DNA of 42,771 nt from Lawsonibacter sp. (GCA_022795855.1 JAAWHL010000014.1:1-42771), one strand, 5' to 3'. Positions 14,695 through 23,673 are shown, numbered from the stretch's first letter. The notes: generated by a model from the letters alone, not told the origin. Numbers and translations: made by a program.

Positions 14695-16910
14695 CAGCGC
14701 TTTGCCTCTCCCCGCTCCAGCAGCTCCAGCAGCAGCCGCTCGTTCTCCCGGGCGGCCTGCGCCAGGGCGGCGGATTTTTCCTGAAGGCGGCGGCGGCACA
14801 GGGAGTATTGGGCCATCAGCCGGTCGGCCTGGCCGATGGCGGCGGCGCTGTCAAAGCTGCATACATCCCCGGCGGAGGGCATATCCAGCTCCCGCAGGTA
14901 GCTGGATACCTTGGGGTCGTAGACCAGCCCCAGGGTGGGCACCGACATCCGTGCGGCGAAAATCAGGGTGTGCAGGCGCATGGCCAGGCACAGCTTGCTC
15001 CGGCCCAGCACGCCCATCAGTTCCTGGGGGGTGCTGGGGACGTCCAGCAGGCTGGAGGGCTCCTCCATGGCCTGCCGGATTTGCCCGGCCGCCTCCCGGT
15101 CCTTGTGGGGCTGCATCAGCAGGAAGAGAATTTCCAGGCCGTAGGTCCGGCGCAGGTGGTCGCACAGCCGGGCCAGACCGGCGGGGAAGTCCCCGGTGCC
15201 CGGCCACTCCCGCACGGAGACGGCGGCAAAGGGGGTGTTCTCCTCCAGCCCGGCCGCCCGGAGCAGACGGGCGCTGCGCCCGGGCGGGGCGCACTCCAGG
15301 CGGAACACCGGGTCGGCGGTGACGTGCAGGTCCTCCCGGGCCACCCCCATCTCCCGCAGCTCCTGCGCGGAGCTGCGGTCCCGCAGCGTAACCACAGCGG
15401 CCCGCTCCACCGCCCGCTTCACCCGGCGGCGGTTGCCCGGCTTGTCCACCGGGCCAATGCCGTTGGCATAGAGCATCACCGGCTTGCCCAGCAGCTGGGC
15501 GCAGCGCATGATGGACAGGTAGTATAGGATGGACCGGGTGGAGGTGCGGTCCTGGAGCAGGCTCCCGCCGCCGGAAATCAGCGCGTCGCAGCCCCAAAGG
15601 GCCCGGAACACCGTGGGGAAGCGGAAGCGGGACAGGGCCTTCATGCCGTAGCACCGGGCGGTCTGCTGGGGGTCGTTGGACAGGACGGTGACCTCCACCT
15701 CGCCGCTGGCCTCCCGGATGGACTGGTGGATGGACTGGAGGATGGCGTCGTCCCCGGCGTTGGAAAAGCCGTAGTACCCGCTCATAACCACATGGTATTT
15801 CCTCCGGCGCACCCGCTCGTACATCTCCAGGCTGTCCTGGGTCATACGCTCCAGGGAGTAGCGCTCCTGCACCACCTCCCGGCCGTACTCCCCCAGCTGC
15901 CGCCGCTGCTCCGGGCTCAGCCGGGCGGCGGCCAGCAGGTCCTCCAGCAGCCGGTCTGGGGTGGCCGGCGGGTCGCTGCGGCAGCAGAAGTTGGTGTCCA
16001 CCGCCTTGTCCAGCAGCCTTGGGACAAACAGCCCGGTGTGGCCCTGCGCCCCCGACAGAACCGCCGGCCGGCCGGCGGACATGGCCTCCAGCGCCGCCCG
16101 GGAGACCCCCGCGAACAGGTCACAGGCGGCCAGCAGCTCACTGATATCGGTGCGCGGTCCGGTCATCACGGCGCACGCGCGGCCCAGCCGGCGGTTGACC
16201 TCCTCCGCCTGAGCGGCCAGCTCCGGAAAATCCTCGCCGCCCCCCACAATCAGCAGCCGCACGCCGGGGAGCTCCCGGTCCAGCCGCGGGGCCAGCTCCA
16301 GCAGCTGGCGGGCGGTCACGCTGGTAGCCGGGGTCAGGCGGCTGACGTGGCCGATGACCAGCCCGTCTCCCAGCCCCAGCTCCTCCCGCACCCCGGCCCC
16401 CGAGACGGCAGGGGAGAATTTTTGGGTGTCGATGCCGTTGATGGTCAGGGTGATGCGCTGGGGCGGAATGCCGTACTTCCGCTCCAGATAGTCCCGGATG
16501 TCCTCGGAGACGGTCAGGGTATGCTCCCCCCAGTTGGACAGCAGCTTCAGCGCGCCGCTGACCTGGTACACCCCGTGGCAGGTGGTGACAAAGGGGAAAT
16601 GCAGCCGTTTTTGCAGCAGTCCGCACAGAAAGGCCGGGATTCGGGCGTGGGCATGGACCACGTCGGGCCGCTCCTCCCGGATGACGCGGCTGAGAATCCG
16701 CAGGGAGCGCAGCATATCCCGGGCGCTGCGGCGGTGCATGGGGGCGGGGAAGTGGCGGATGCCGGCGGCGGCAATCTCCGGCACGTACACCCCGCCGTTG
16801 GAGACCACCACCACCTGATGCCCCCGGAGCCGGAGCTGCTTGGACAGCTCCACAATGTGGGTCTCCGCCCCGCCGATGTCCAGCCCCATGGTGGCCATCA
16901 GAATTTTCAT
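14694..16910 (-). CDS. Fusion of a GT4 glycosyltransferase and a CsaB-type polysaccharide pyruvyl transferase
   Basis: 738 residues. Residues 1-368 are a GT-B glycosyltransferase (MGLDIGGAETHIVELSKQL at 8-26; HVSRLTPATSVTARQLL; SRAALEAMSAGRPAV near 270-284 as the sugar-nucleotide motif). Residues 371-710 are a CsaB/polysaccharide pyruvyl transferase (YYGFSNAGDDAILQSIH; ISGGGSLLQDRTS; MRLHTLIFA), which adds a ketal-pyruvate to a wall polymer. That modification anchors SLH-domain proteins in other Firmicutes. CsaB is normally a separate protein of about 360 residues, so this is a true two-domain fusion with a linker of only a few residues. The start follows GGGGGCGGAAC. It is the last gene of the surface-polymer operon. 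Confidence 0.92.
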   Translation of the reverse strand: MKILMATMGLDIGGAETHIVELSKQLRLRGHQVVVVSNGGVYVPEIAAAGIRHFPAPMHRRSARDMLRSLRILSRVIREERPDVVHAHARIPAFLCGLLQKRLHFPFVTTCHGVYQVSGALKLLSNWGEHTLTVSEDIRDYLERKYGIPPQRITLTINGIDTQKFSPAVSGAGVREELGLGDGLVIGHVSRLTPATSVTARQLLELAPRLDRELPGVRLLIVGGGEDFPELAAQAEEVNRRLGRACAVMTGPRTDISELLAACDLFAGVSRAALEAMSAGRPAVLSGAQGHTGLFVPRLLDKAVDTNFCCRSDPPATPDRLLEDLLAAARLSPEQRRQLGEYGREVVQERYSLERMTQDSLEMYERVRRRKYHVVMSGYYGFSNAGDDAILQSIHQSIREASGEVEVTVLSNDPQQTARCYGMKALSRFRFPTVFRALWGCDALISGGGSLLQDRTSTRSILYYLSIMRCAQLLGKPVMLYANGIGPVDKPGNRRRVKRAVERAAVVTLRDRSSAQELREMGVAREDLHVTADPVFRLECAPPGRSARLLRAAGLEENTPFAAVSVREWPGTGDFPAGLARLCDHLRRTYGLEILFLLMQPHKDREAAGQIRQAMEEPSSLLDVPSTPQELMGVLGRSKLCLAMRLHTLIFAARMSVPTLGLVYDPKVSSYLRELDMPSAGDVCSFDSAAAIGQADRLMAQYSLCRRRLQEKSAALAQAARENERLLLELLERGEAKR

Positions 16911-16971
16911 GTTCCGCCCCCTCTCCCGAAAGCCTGTTCCGCGCATTGAGGGGCGCCCGGCCCCTCCCGCG

Positions 16972-17469
16972 CTAGTGAATCTCCGTCACGCTGCCCACAA
17001 AGCCGGCGTAGGCGGTATAAAAGGTGCGGGCCGCATTGACCCCCAGCTCGTAAATCCGGTTGATGGCGTAGCGGCCGTTGATCACGGATCCGCTGCCCTC
17101 CACCGTAATCAGCAGGTTTTTCCCGTCCGGGTTGGGCAGGCGGACATAGGTGCCGTTTTTCAGCTGCTCGGTCTTCTCCCCGGGCAGCTCCTGGATGGCG
17201 GTAATCTCCCCCAGGGGGCCGCCGCTGGAGCGGTCCTTGTCAAACAGCTTGTCCCCCACCCGGATGGCGTCCACCGTCTGGAAGGACAGGTTCTCCGCCA
17301 GCACGGTGAAGGTGATGGGGGTCCCGGCCTGGGCGGTGGCGGTGGGTTCCAGGGTATTGTTCTTGGTGTAGAACGCGGCGGCCAGCACCAGGACGGCCAG
17401 CACCACCAGCAGGTCAATCACGCTGATTTTGCCGAACAGCCGGCCCTCGCGGTCAATGAGCTTCCCCAT
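16972..17469 (-). CDS. DUF4330 protein, second of a tandem pair
   Basis: 165 residues, with a short cytoplasmic N-terminus (MGKLIDREGRLFGKISVIDL), one membrane helix (about 16-34) and an extracytoplasmic domain of beta character. This matches DUF4330, which has no known function but is often encoded within polysaccharide export and assembly clusters. One base separates its start from the upstream paralogue's stop, so translation is coupled. It shares the GDKLFD...G-ITAI / V-GSGSV-GRYAINRI pattern with the neighbour. Confidence 0.85.
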   Translation of the reverse strand: MGKLIDREGRLFGKISVIDLLVVLAVLVLAAAFYTKNNTLEPTATAQAGTPITFTVLAENLSFQTVDAIRVGDKLFDKDRSSGGPLGEITAIQELPGEKTEQLKNGTYVRLPNPDGKNLLITVEGSGSVINGRYAINRIYELGVNAARTFYTAYAGFVGSVTEIH

Positions 17470-17470
17470 G

Positions 17471-17965
17471 TCACTCCCCCCTCTCAATGGAATAGATTTC
17501 GCCCGAGCCCAGATAGCCGGGCCCGCGGACAAAGACGGCCTCGTTCACCCGCACCGCGTACCCGCCGCCCACCAGCACCTGGCTCTCGCTGACCGTGCCG
17601 CTGGCCTGGACGGTGATATAGATGTCCTCATACCCGGGGATCTCGGCGGTGGTGTAGCACTCCTCCACCTCGTTGATGATGGAGCGGACTGCGGGGGCCG
17701 TCCGGACGGCGGACACCTCCCCCAGGTCGATGTTCTTCACCGCGTCCACCAGGGCGTCTCCGGGGCGGACCCGCTCCCCGGTGCCCGGCAGGGTCTGCCG
17801 CAGGTGGATGGTGTACTCAATCCGGGCCGCGGCCGGGGCGGCGGCGGGGGCCGAGGGCCGCAGGCGCTGCCACAGCAGGAAGGCGGCCGCCGCCAGGGCA
17901 ATCAGGATGACGATTGCGTCAAAAAGGTTCAGCCGCAGCCGGAATCCAGGTCTGTTTTGTTCCAT
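17471..17965 (-). CDS. DUF4330-like protein, first of a tandem pair
   Basis: 164 residues with the same layout as the next gene: basic N-terminus (MEQNRPGFRLRLNLFDAIV), membrane helix (about 14-33), an Ala/Pro linker, and an external domain with GDALVDAVKNIDLGEVSAV and VQASGTVSESQVLVGGGYAVRVNE. It is clearly a diverged duplicate of the following gene. It starts 1 base after the glycosyltransferase stop codon. The role is unknown; the context suggests an accessory or periplasmic adaptor for polymer assembly. Confidence 0.8.
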   Translation of the reverse strand: MEQNRPGFRLRLNLFDAIVILIALAAAAFLLWQRLRPSAPAAAPAAARIEYTIHLRQTLPGTGERVRPGDALVDAVKNIDLGEVSAVRTAPAVRSIINEVEECYTTAEIPGYEDIYITVQASGTVSESQVLVGGGYAVRVNEAVFVRGPGYLGSGEIYSIERGE

Positions 17966-17966
17966 G

Positions 17967-19085
17967 TCAATCTCCTTTCAGGACGTTCCGATAGACGTCC
18001 TCCACATGCCGGGCGAACATCTCGCCGGTAAAGCGCTGCCGGAAAATCTCCCGGGCCCGGCGGGACATGGCCTCCCGCTCCCCGGGGTTCTCCATCAGGC
18101 GGGCCATGCACCCGCTCAGGGCCTGAGCGTCCCGGGCCGGGAAAATCAGGCCGTTTCCCCCGTCCTCCACCAGCCAGGGGTTGCCCCCGTAGTCGCTGAC
18201 AATAGAGGGCAGGCCCAGGCTCATCCCCTCCAGCAGGGCGATGCTGGTGGCCTCGGTGCCGTAGGAGGCGTTGAGCTGCACGTCCAGGATATTCAGCAAC
18301 GCCCCCACGTCCGAGCGGAACCCCAGCAGGCGCACCACATCCTCCGCCCCCCGCTCCCGGACCTCCCGGGCCAGGGCCTCCTCCTGGGGGCCGGTCCCGG
18401 CAATCAGGACGCGGAAGCGGTCCAAGCCCCGCTGCTTCAGCAGGCAGGCCGCCTCAATCAGGTCCCGGTGGCCCTTGTACTCCTCCAGCCGGGCGAAAAT
18501 GCCGAACACCGCCGCGTCCTCCGGCAGGCCCAGCTCCCGGCGCAGGCGCGCCCGCTCCTCCGGGGGCTCCGGGGGCACCGCCTCCACCCCGTTCATCACG
18601 ACGGTAATCTTTTTGGGGGAGATGCCCGCGTCGGTCAGGTTCTCCGCCGCCGCCGGGCTGACGGCGATGATATGGTCGGCGTAATGCTCGTTGACCGCCT
18701 TGTTCACCCAGCGGCCGGGGGGGCAGCGCAGGCGGGCCGGCACAGGGAACACCGAGTGGCGGGTGTAGACCACCGCCCTGCCGCAGCGCCGGGCGGCAAT
18801 CCGCCCGGACAGGGATCCGTGGGTGTGGACGATATCGGGCTCCAGCCGGGCGATCAGCTCCTTCAGGGTCCGCACGTCCTCCCGGTGGTAGGAGCGGTCG
18901 GCCAGGCCCTCCGCCTCGTACACCGGCACGTCCAGGGCCCGCAGCTCGGGAATCAGCAGACTGCCCCGGGGCAGGACCGCCAGGGTCTGGAACTGCTCCC
19001 GGTCGGAAAAGCGCAGATAGTTCAGCAGCACCCGCCCCGCCCCGCCGATGTTGGTATCGCTGAGCACGTTCAGCACACGGGTCAT
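17967..19085 (-). CDS. Glycosyltransferase family 4 protein
   Basis: This 372-residue GT-B enzyme transfers a sugar from an activated donor to a growing glycan. Visible features are the N-terminal NIGGAGRVLLNYL acceptor-side loop (about 12-24), VHTHGSLSG, RHSVFP, FARLEEYKGHRDLIEA (donor domain), and GTEATSIALLEGMSLGLPSIVSDYGG (E-x7-E motif), with a FARHVEDVYRNVL C-terminus. Its start overlaps the upstream polymerase stop (ATGA). The sugar specificity cannot be read from sequence. Confidence 0.93.
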   Translation of the reverse strand: MTRVLNVLSDTNIGGAGRVLLNYLRFSDREQFQTLAVLPRGSLLIPELRALDVPVYEAEGLADRSYHREDVRTLKELIARLEPDIVHTHGSLSGRIAARRCGRAVVYTRHSVFPVPARLRCPPGRWVNKAVNEHYADHIIAVSPAAAENLTDAGISPKKITVVMNGVEAVPPEPPEERARLRRELGLPEDAAVFGIFARLEEYKGHRDLIEAACLLKQRGLDRFRVLIAGTGPQEEALAREVRERGAEDVVRLLGFRSDVGALLNILDVQLNASYGTEATSIALLEGMSLGLPSIVSDYGGNPWLVEDGGNGLIFPARDAQALSGCMARLMENPGEREAMSRRAREIFRQRFTGEMFARHVEDVYRNVLKGD

Positions 19086-20530
19086 ACCAGCAGCCCTCCC
19101 TGAGGGAGCCGGTCCCGCCGGGCGCACAGACTGCCCAGGGCCAGATAGACCCAGAACAGGAACATGACCCGGTAATTATAGAAGGAGTAGTCGGTCATGG
19201 CCTGGACCATGAAGCCGCACACCCCGGACAGGAAGGCAATCTGAAGAATGCGGCTGGCCCAGTCCTTCTCATCCTTCAGGGCCACGCACAGGTTCCGGCA
19301 GTACTGGAAAATCACCATCACAAACACCGCCAGGGCGCACACCCCTACGTCGCAGACAATCTGGAGGAACAGGTTGTGGGCGTGGGGGGCCTCAATGGTG
19401 TGGTAGCTGAAGGCGGGATAGACCCGGTTGAAGGCTGAGCTGCCCGGGCCGATGCCGCACAGCCAGTAGCCGCTGGCCAGCATGTCCAGTACGCCCATCC
19501 AGATAAAGACCCGGTAGGAGGTGGAGTTGTCCGACAGGTTTCCGATGCTGGTAAACCGGCCGATTACCGACTCCGGCAGGACAAAATACAGCGCCGCCAG
19601 CACCACCGGGGCCAGCAGAATCAGCCGCGGGTTAATCAGCATCACGAAAATCAGCCCCGCGAACAGCAGGCCCAGCCAGGCACCCCGGGAGAAGGTGAGA
19701 ATCATGCACAGGCACATGGCCCCGCAGCAGCAGAACCAGAGCAGGCGCGTCCACCAGTCCCGGGCGGACAGCAGCTTGGCGCCCCCCAGGGGAATCATCA
19801 GAATCAGGTACTGCCCCAGCATATTGGGGTTGTCCAGGGTGGATGGGACCCGGAACTGGATGGAGGCGAACATGCTGCTGTCCACCCAGGCCGCCGACTG
19901 GTAGCCCCAGCGGAAAAGATACTGCAAAATGCCGTAGCAGGACACCGCCGCCCCCATCAGCACCAGCAGGGCAATCAGGGCGTCCAGCTGCCGCCGCCCC
20001 GTCACGGCGTTGTACAGCACCACGGAGAACACGGTGAAGGCCGCCGTCAGCGCCCCCGCGGGCAGGCTGCCCCGCAGGTCCGCCGAGAAAAAGGTGCCCG
20101 CCAGATAGAGCGCGGCGTAGAGCAGAATAAAGCGGTTCACCGGGGAGTAGGCCAGCTGCCGCTCCCTGCTGCGCAGCAGGTTCAGGGCCAGGGATCCGTA
20201 TCCAACCATGGCCAGGGCGGCCACGCACATGGTGGGCAGCACGGGAGCCAGGGCCGCGGCGGCGGCACACCACAGCCAGGTCTGAAGGAAGATGCTGCCG
20301 GCAAACAGCCTGTCCAGATGAAGCGCGGCGTACAGCCGGCTCAGCCAGCGCCGCACCCAGGTCCACAGCCGGAAAAACACGCTGCTCCGGCTGCTCTCCT
20401 CCCCCGCCATGGGGGAGAGGAAGCGCCTGATTACCCAGCTCCCCTCCCACTGCCGGCCAAACCACAGGCACACCGCGGCCAGCAGGCGGCCCAGCACGCT
20501 GGCGTTCCAAATATCCAAAACCTGCCGCAT
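19082..20530 (-). CDS. O-antigen ligase / Wzy polymerase-like membrane protein
   Basis: This 482-residue polytopic protein has about a dozen hydrophobic helices and the Wzy_C (O-antigen ligase) core near 230-400: NPNMLGQYL, TFSRGAWLG, GIGPGSSAFN, and APHAHNLFLQ in the large external loop, where the conserved His contacts the lipid-linked substrate. In a Gram-positive cell such proteins polymerise or transfer undecaprenyl-linked glycans to the wall. The first about 95 residues are an unusual amphipathic, Arg/Trp-rich extension before the first clear helix. It starts 3 bases after the flippase stop. Confidence 0.92.
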   Translation of the reverse strand: MRQVLDIWNASVLGRLLAAVCLWFGRQWEGSWVIRRFLSPMAGEESSRSSVFFRLWTWVRRWLSRLYAALHLDRLFAGSIFLQTWLWCAAAAALAPVLPTMCVAALAMVGYGSLALNLLRSRERQLAYSPVNRFILLYAALYLAGTFFSADLRGSLPAGALTAAFTVFSVVLYNAVTGRRQLDALIALLVLMGAAVSCYGILQYLFRWGYQSAAWVDSSMFASIQFRVPSTLDNPNMLGQYLILMIPLGGAKLLSARDWWTRLLWFCCCGAMCLCMILTFSRGAWLGLLFAGLIFVMLINPRLILLAPVVLAALYFVLPESVIGRFTSIGNLSDNSTSYRVFIWMGVLDMLASGYWLCGIGPGSSAFNRVYPAFSYHTIEAPHAHNLFLQIVCDVGVCALAVFVMVIFQYCRNLCVALKDEKDWASRILQIAFLSGVCGFMVQAMTDYSFYNYRVMFLFWVYLALGSLCARRDRLPQGGLLV

Positions 20531-20533
20531 AGC

Positions 20534-22093
20534 TCAACCTCGCTTCAAAAATTGTTTGATTCCGTCCCGGGCGATGCGCGCCTCCTCCAGGCCCAGCGCC
20601 AGGGTCAGCAGGAAGTAGACCGCCCCGCCGGCGGCGGCCGCCGCGCCCAGGGACAGCGCCAGCCCCGCCTTCCCGGCCAGTACCGGCCCGGCCAGCGCCA
20701 GTACGCCCCAGGCCGCCGCCCCCATCCCTAAGGAGGCCAGCAGCATTTTTACATAATCCCCCGCCGCACCGCCGGAGAAGACGCCCTCCCCCCGGCGCTC
20801 CAGGGGCAGGTCCAGCAGCAGGGCGTACACCGTGGAGGAGACCGCCGAGGCAATGGCCAGCCCCGCCACCTTCAGCGGCCCGGCCAGCAGCGCGCACAGC
20901 GCCGCGCTCACCCCGATGGAGGCCAGCCCGGCCGCCAGGGGGGCGCGCCCCTCCTGCCGGGCGAAATAGGCCCGGCTGAGGATGTTCTGCACCGCGTAGC
21001 CCGCCATCCCCAGGGACAGCCAGGCCAGCGCGGCGGATGTGATGTCCGCCGCGAAGCGGTCAAACTCCCCGCCGCCGTAAATCAGCTCAATCAGGGGCCG
21101 GGAGACCACCGCCAGCCCCACCCCCATGGGCAGGACAAAGAACAGGCTGCCGTGCACCGTCTGACGCAGGGTCTGACGGAAGTCCCCCTCCCGCCCGCCG
21201 GCGGTCATACGGGACAGCCTTGGGAAAATCACGTTGGTCACCGACAGAATAAAGGTGCCGGCGATGACCAGATACAGGTTGGTGGAGTACTCCATGGCGG
21301 CCACCCCCGCCCCGCCGTACAGCCGGGAGCCGAACCGGGAGTTGATCGCCAGCGTGATGGGCTGCACCCAGGTGGACACCATGACGGGGGCCATCAGGGC
21401 CACCACCTTTTTCATCCCCGCCGTCCGGAACTCCAGGCTGGGGCGGAAGCGGAACCCCAGGCGGCGGAGCGGCGGGACCTGAATCACCCCCTGGATCAGC
21501 CAGCCCAGCAGATAGGCCGCCGCCAGTCCGTAGATGCCCAGGCGGCTGTTCAGGCCGAGAAAGTAGAGGATAATCACCAGGTTGGACGCCGCCGACATCA
21601 GCGCGGGGGCGGTGAAGTGGTCCTGCGCCTGGAGAATCCCCACCAGGGAGAAGGCCGCCCCGGAAAACAGCACCGTGGGGAACATCACCCGGGTCAGGGA
21701 GACGGCCAGGGCGGTGGTGCCGGGGTCGGAGTAGTCGGCAAAGAGGGCCACAAAGGCCTGGGGGGCCAGCATCCCCGCCGCCGTCAGGCCGGCGGTCAGC
21801 AGGACCATCAGGGTGAGGAAGGCCCCGGCGAAGCGCTCCGCCTCCTCCCTGCTCTTCCGCTCCAGGTACTCGCTGAACACAGGGATGAAGCAGGCCGTGA
21901 TGGCCGAGGCAAACACCGCGTCAAAAAACACCCGGGGGATGCGGCTGGCGGTGAAAAAGGCGCTGGCCTCCACCCCCACGCTGTAGCTGACGGCCAGCAG
22001 GCGGTCCCGGTACAGGCCCAGCGCCTTGCCCGCCAGGGTGAGCAGCATCATCACGCTGATGGTTTTTGTGGCGTTGTCCCGGCTGTGCGGCAT
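20534..22093 (-). CDS. MurJ/MviN-family lipid-linked glycan flippase
   Basis: This 519-residue MOP-superfamily transporter has about 14 membrane helices. The N-terminal KTISVMMLLTLAGKALGLYRDRLLA and ASRIPRVFFDAVFASAITACFIPVFSEYL are the MurJ signature; RVMFPTVLFSGAAFSLVGILQAQ and IFPRLSRM follow. MurJ flips lipid II; paralogues in glycan operons may flip other undecaprenyl-linked units, and the operon here makes that the likelier job. The start follows CAGGGAGGAGACTGCCC. First gene of a six-gene operon transcribed from 22143-22171. Confidence 0.92.
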   Translation of the reverse strand: MPHSRDNATKTISVMMLLTLAGKALGLYRDRLLAVSYSVGVEASAFFTASRIPRVFFDAVFASAITACFIPVFSEYLERKSREEAERFAGAFLTLMVLLTAGLTAAGMLAPQAFVALFADYSDPGTTALAVSLTRVMFPTVLFSGAAFSLVGILQAQDHFTAPALMSAASNLVIILYFLGLNSRLGIYGLAAAYLLGWLIQGVIQVPPLRRLGFRFRPSLEFRTAGMKKVVALMAPVMVSTWVQPITLAINSRFGSRLYGGAGVAAMEYSTNLYLVIAGTFILSVTNVIFPRLSRMTAGGREGDFRQTLRQTVHGSLFFVLPMGVGLAVVSRPLIELIYGGGEFDRFAADITSAALAWLSLGMAGYAVQNILSRAYFARQEGRAPLAAGLASIGVSAALCALLAGPLKVAGLAIASAVSSTVYALLLDLPLERRGEGVFSGGAAGDYVKMLLASLGMGAAAWGVLALAGPVLAGKAGLALSLGAAAAAGGAVYFLLTLALGLEEARIARDGIKQFLKRG

Positions 22094-22142
22094 GGGCAGT
22101 CTCCTCCCTGCGTTGGTCCGGCCCAAAAGCCGGAATCGGTTT

Positions 22143-22171
22143 ATTTTACACCAAGCCCCGGCAATTTTCAA
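22143..22171 (-). promoter_or_regulatory. Promoter of the surface-polymer operon
   Basis: Minus strand TTGAAA (22166-22171), 17 bases, TAAAAT (22143-22148), followed about 50 bases later by the MurJ start. Confidence 0.7.
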
Positions 22172-22220
22172 CTATGCGCCCCGGCCTTTTACAGGAAATT
22201 CATAGTTTTTTAAGAAGTGA

Positions 22221-22248
22221 GGCCCCGAACGGCTTGCCGTCCGGGGCC
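22221..22248 (-). terminator. Hairpin after the dicarboxylate symporter gene
   Basis: GGCCCCG...CGGGGCC arms with a nested ACGGC/GCCGT pair, starting 5 bases after the stop on the minus strand. Only scattered T residues follow. Confidence 0.6.
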
Positions 22249-22253
22249 GGATC

Positions 22254-23474
22254 TCAAAGGACGCTGTTCTCCGGGACCTCCCGGATGCCGTGCTTCTGGG
22301 CATAGCCGTTCAGCATCAGGGTCAGGGCCCCGTCGCCGGTGACATTGCAGGCCGTGCCGAAGCTGTCCTGAAGGGCAAAAATGGTCATCATCAGGCCGGT
22401 GCCCGCATCGTCAAAGCCCAGCACGCTGTACAGCAGCCCCAGCGAGGCCATCACCGTCCCCCCGGGCACGCCGGGGGCGCCCACGGCGAAGATGCCCAGC
22501 AGGAAGCAGAACAGCACCATGGTGCCCAGACCGGGCAGCTTGCCGTACAGCACCATGGAGACGGTCATGACAAAGAACACCTCCGTCAGCACCGAGCCGC
22601 ACAGGTGGATGTTGGCAAACAGGGGGATGCCGAAATTGGTCAGGTCCCGGCGCAGCACCTTGGATTTCCCGGCGCAGCGCAGGGCCACGGCCAGGGTGGC
22701 GGCGGAGGACATGGTGCCCACGGCGGTGATGTAGGCCGGGCCGTAGTGCCGCAGCACCTCCCAGGGGTTTTGGCCGGAGTACAGCCCCGCCAGGCCGTAC
22801 AGCACCGCCAGCCAGATGTAGTGCCCCGCCATGACAATCAGGATCACCGCCAGGAAGACGGGCAGCTGCCGGGTGATCGACCCCTCATAGGCCAGGCCGC
22901 AGAAGGTTCCGCCGATGAAGAAGGGCAGCACGGGGATGACAATGCTGGTGACCACGGCCAGCACAATCTTCTGGAACTCCTCCAGCAGCTGCGTCACGGC
23001 CTTTGCCCCCGTCCAGGCGGCGGCAAGGCCCACCAGCACCGAAAAGACCAGGGCGGACATCACCGACATGATGGGGGCGATTTCCAAATTGAACAGCAGC
23101 TCTGGGGCGGCGCGCAGGTCGTCCACCGCCGTCTGAATGGACAGGTGGGGGATGATGCCGTATCCCGCCGCCATGGACATCAGCGCCGCGCACACCGAGG
23201 ACACATAGGCCAGCGCCAGGGCCAGCAGCAGCATCCGGGACGCGCTGCTGCGCAGGCGGGTAATGGACGGGGCGATGAAGCCGATGACAATCAGCGGCAC
23301 ACAGAAGGAGATCAGCGACCCCAGCAGGCTGCGGAGGGTGAGAATCACCTGCATCACCGTACCGCCCAGATACCAGTCCCCGATGTAGAGGCCGCCGCAC
23401 AGCAGGCCCGCCGCGATGCCCGCCGCCACGCCGACAAGCAGCCGCGCCGGCAGGCTGCCTAACGCTTTTTTCAT
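22254..23474 (-). CDS. Dicarboxylate/amino acid:cation symporter (DAACS family)
   Basis: This 406-residue membrane protein of the GltP/GltT/SstT fold couples uptake of acidic or small neutral amino acids or C4-dicarboxylates to Na+ or H+. Visible are eight or so helices, the serine-rich re-entrant loop TAVGTMSSAATLAVALRCA (about 250-270), and the second hairpin FAVGAPGVPGGTVMAS (about 335-350), which correspond to HP1 and HP2. Substrate not predictable. The ATG follows AAAGGGAGTGTTACC. Single gene with its own promoter. Confidence 0.92.
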   Translation of the reverse strand: MKKALGSLPARLLVGVAAGIAAGLLCGGLYIGDWYLGGTVMQVILTLRSLLGSLISFCVPLIVIGFIAPSITRLRSSASRMLLLALALAYVSSVCAALMSMAAGYGIIPHLSIQTAVDDLRAAPELLFNLEIAPIMSVMSALVFSVLVGLAAAWTGAKAVTQLLEEFQKIVLAVVTSIVIPVLPFFIGGTFCGLAYEGSITRQLPVFLAVILIVMAGHYIWLAVLYGLAGLYSGQNPWEVLRHYGPAYITAVGTMSSAATLAVALRCAGKSKVLRRDLTNFGIPLFANIHLCGSVLTEVFFVMTVSMVLYGKLPGLGTMVLFCFLLGIFAVGAPGVPGGTVMASLGLLYSVLGFDDAGTGLMMTIFALQDSFGTACNVTGDGALTLMLNGYAQKHGIREVPENSVL

Positions 23475-23530
23475 GGTAACACTCCCTTTTTCTTTCCCTC
23501 CGGGGCACACACCGCCCCGGAATGCCTTTT

Positions 23531-23559
23531 ACTATACCACATTATGCCAGCAAACACAA
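23531..23559 (-). promoter_or_regulatory. Promoter of the dicarboxylate symporter gene
   Basis: Minus strand TTGTGT (23554-23559), 17 bases, TATAGT (23531-23536) with an extended TGG. Confidence 0.55.
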
Positions 23560-23592
23560 TACGGGAACTTGGAAGAGGCGCGTCCGTCCCTT

Positions 23593-23673
23593 AGCGCCTG
23601 TTTAATATCTCGATGCCGAATGGCAGGGAATTTTGCCGCCAGCCGGTGTGCTGAGTGATGTTGAACAGGCTCT
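23593..23673 (+). repeat. Interspersed palindromic repeat, copy D with internal deletion (81 bp)
   Basis: Both ends are intact, but the middle is missing: the sequence jumps from GGGAATTTTGCCGCCAG to CCGGTGTGCTGAG. In full copies the two break points share the 7-mer CCGCCAG, so this looks like deletion between short direct repeats. The right end touches the TAA stop of mntP. Confidence 0.85.
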
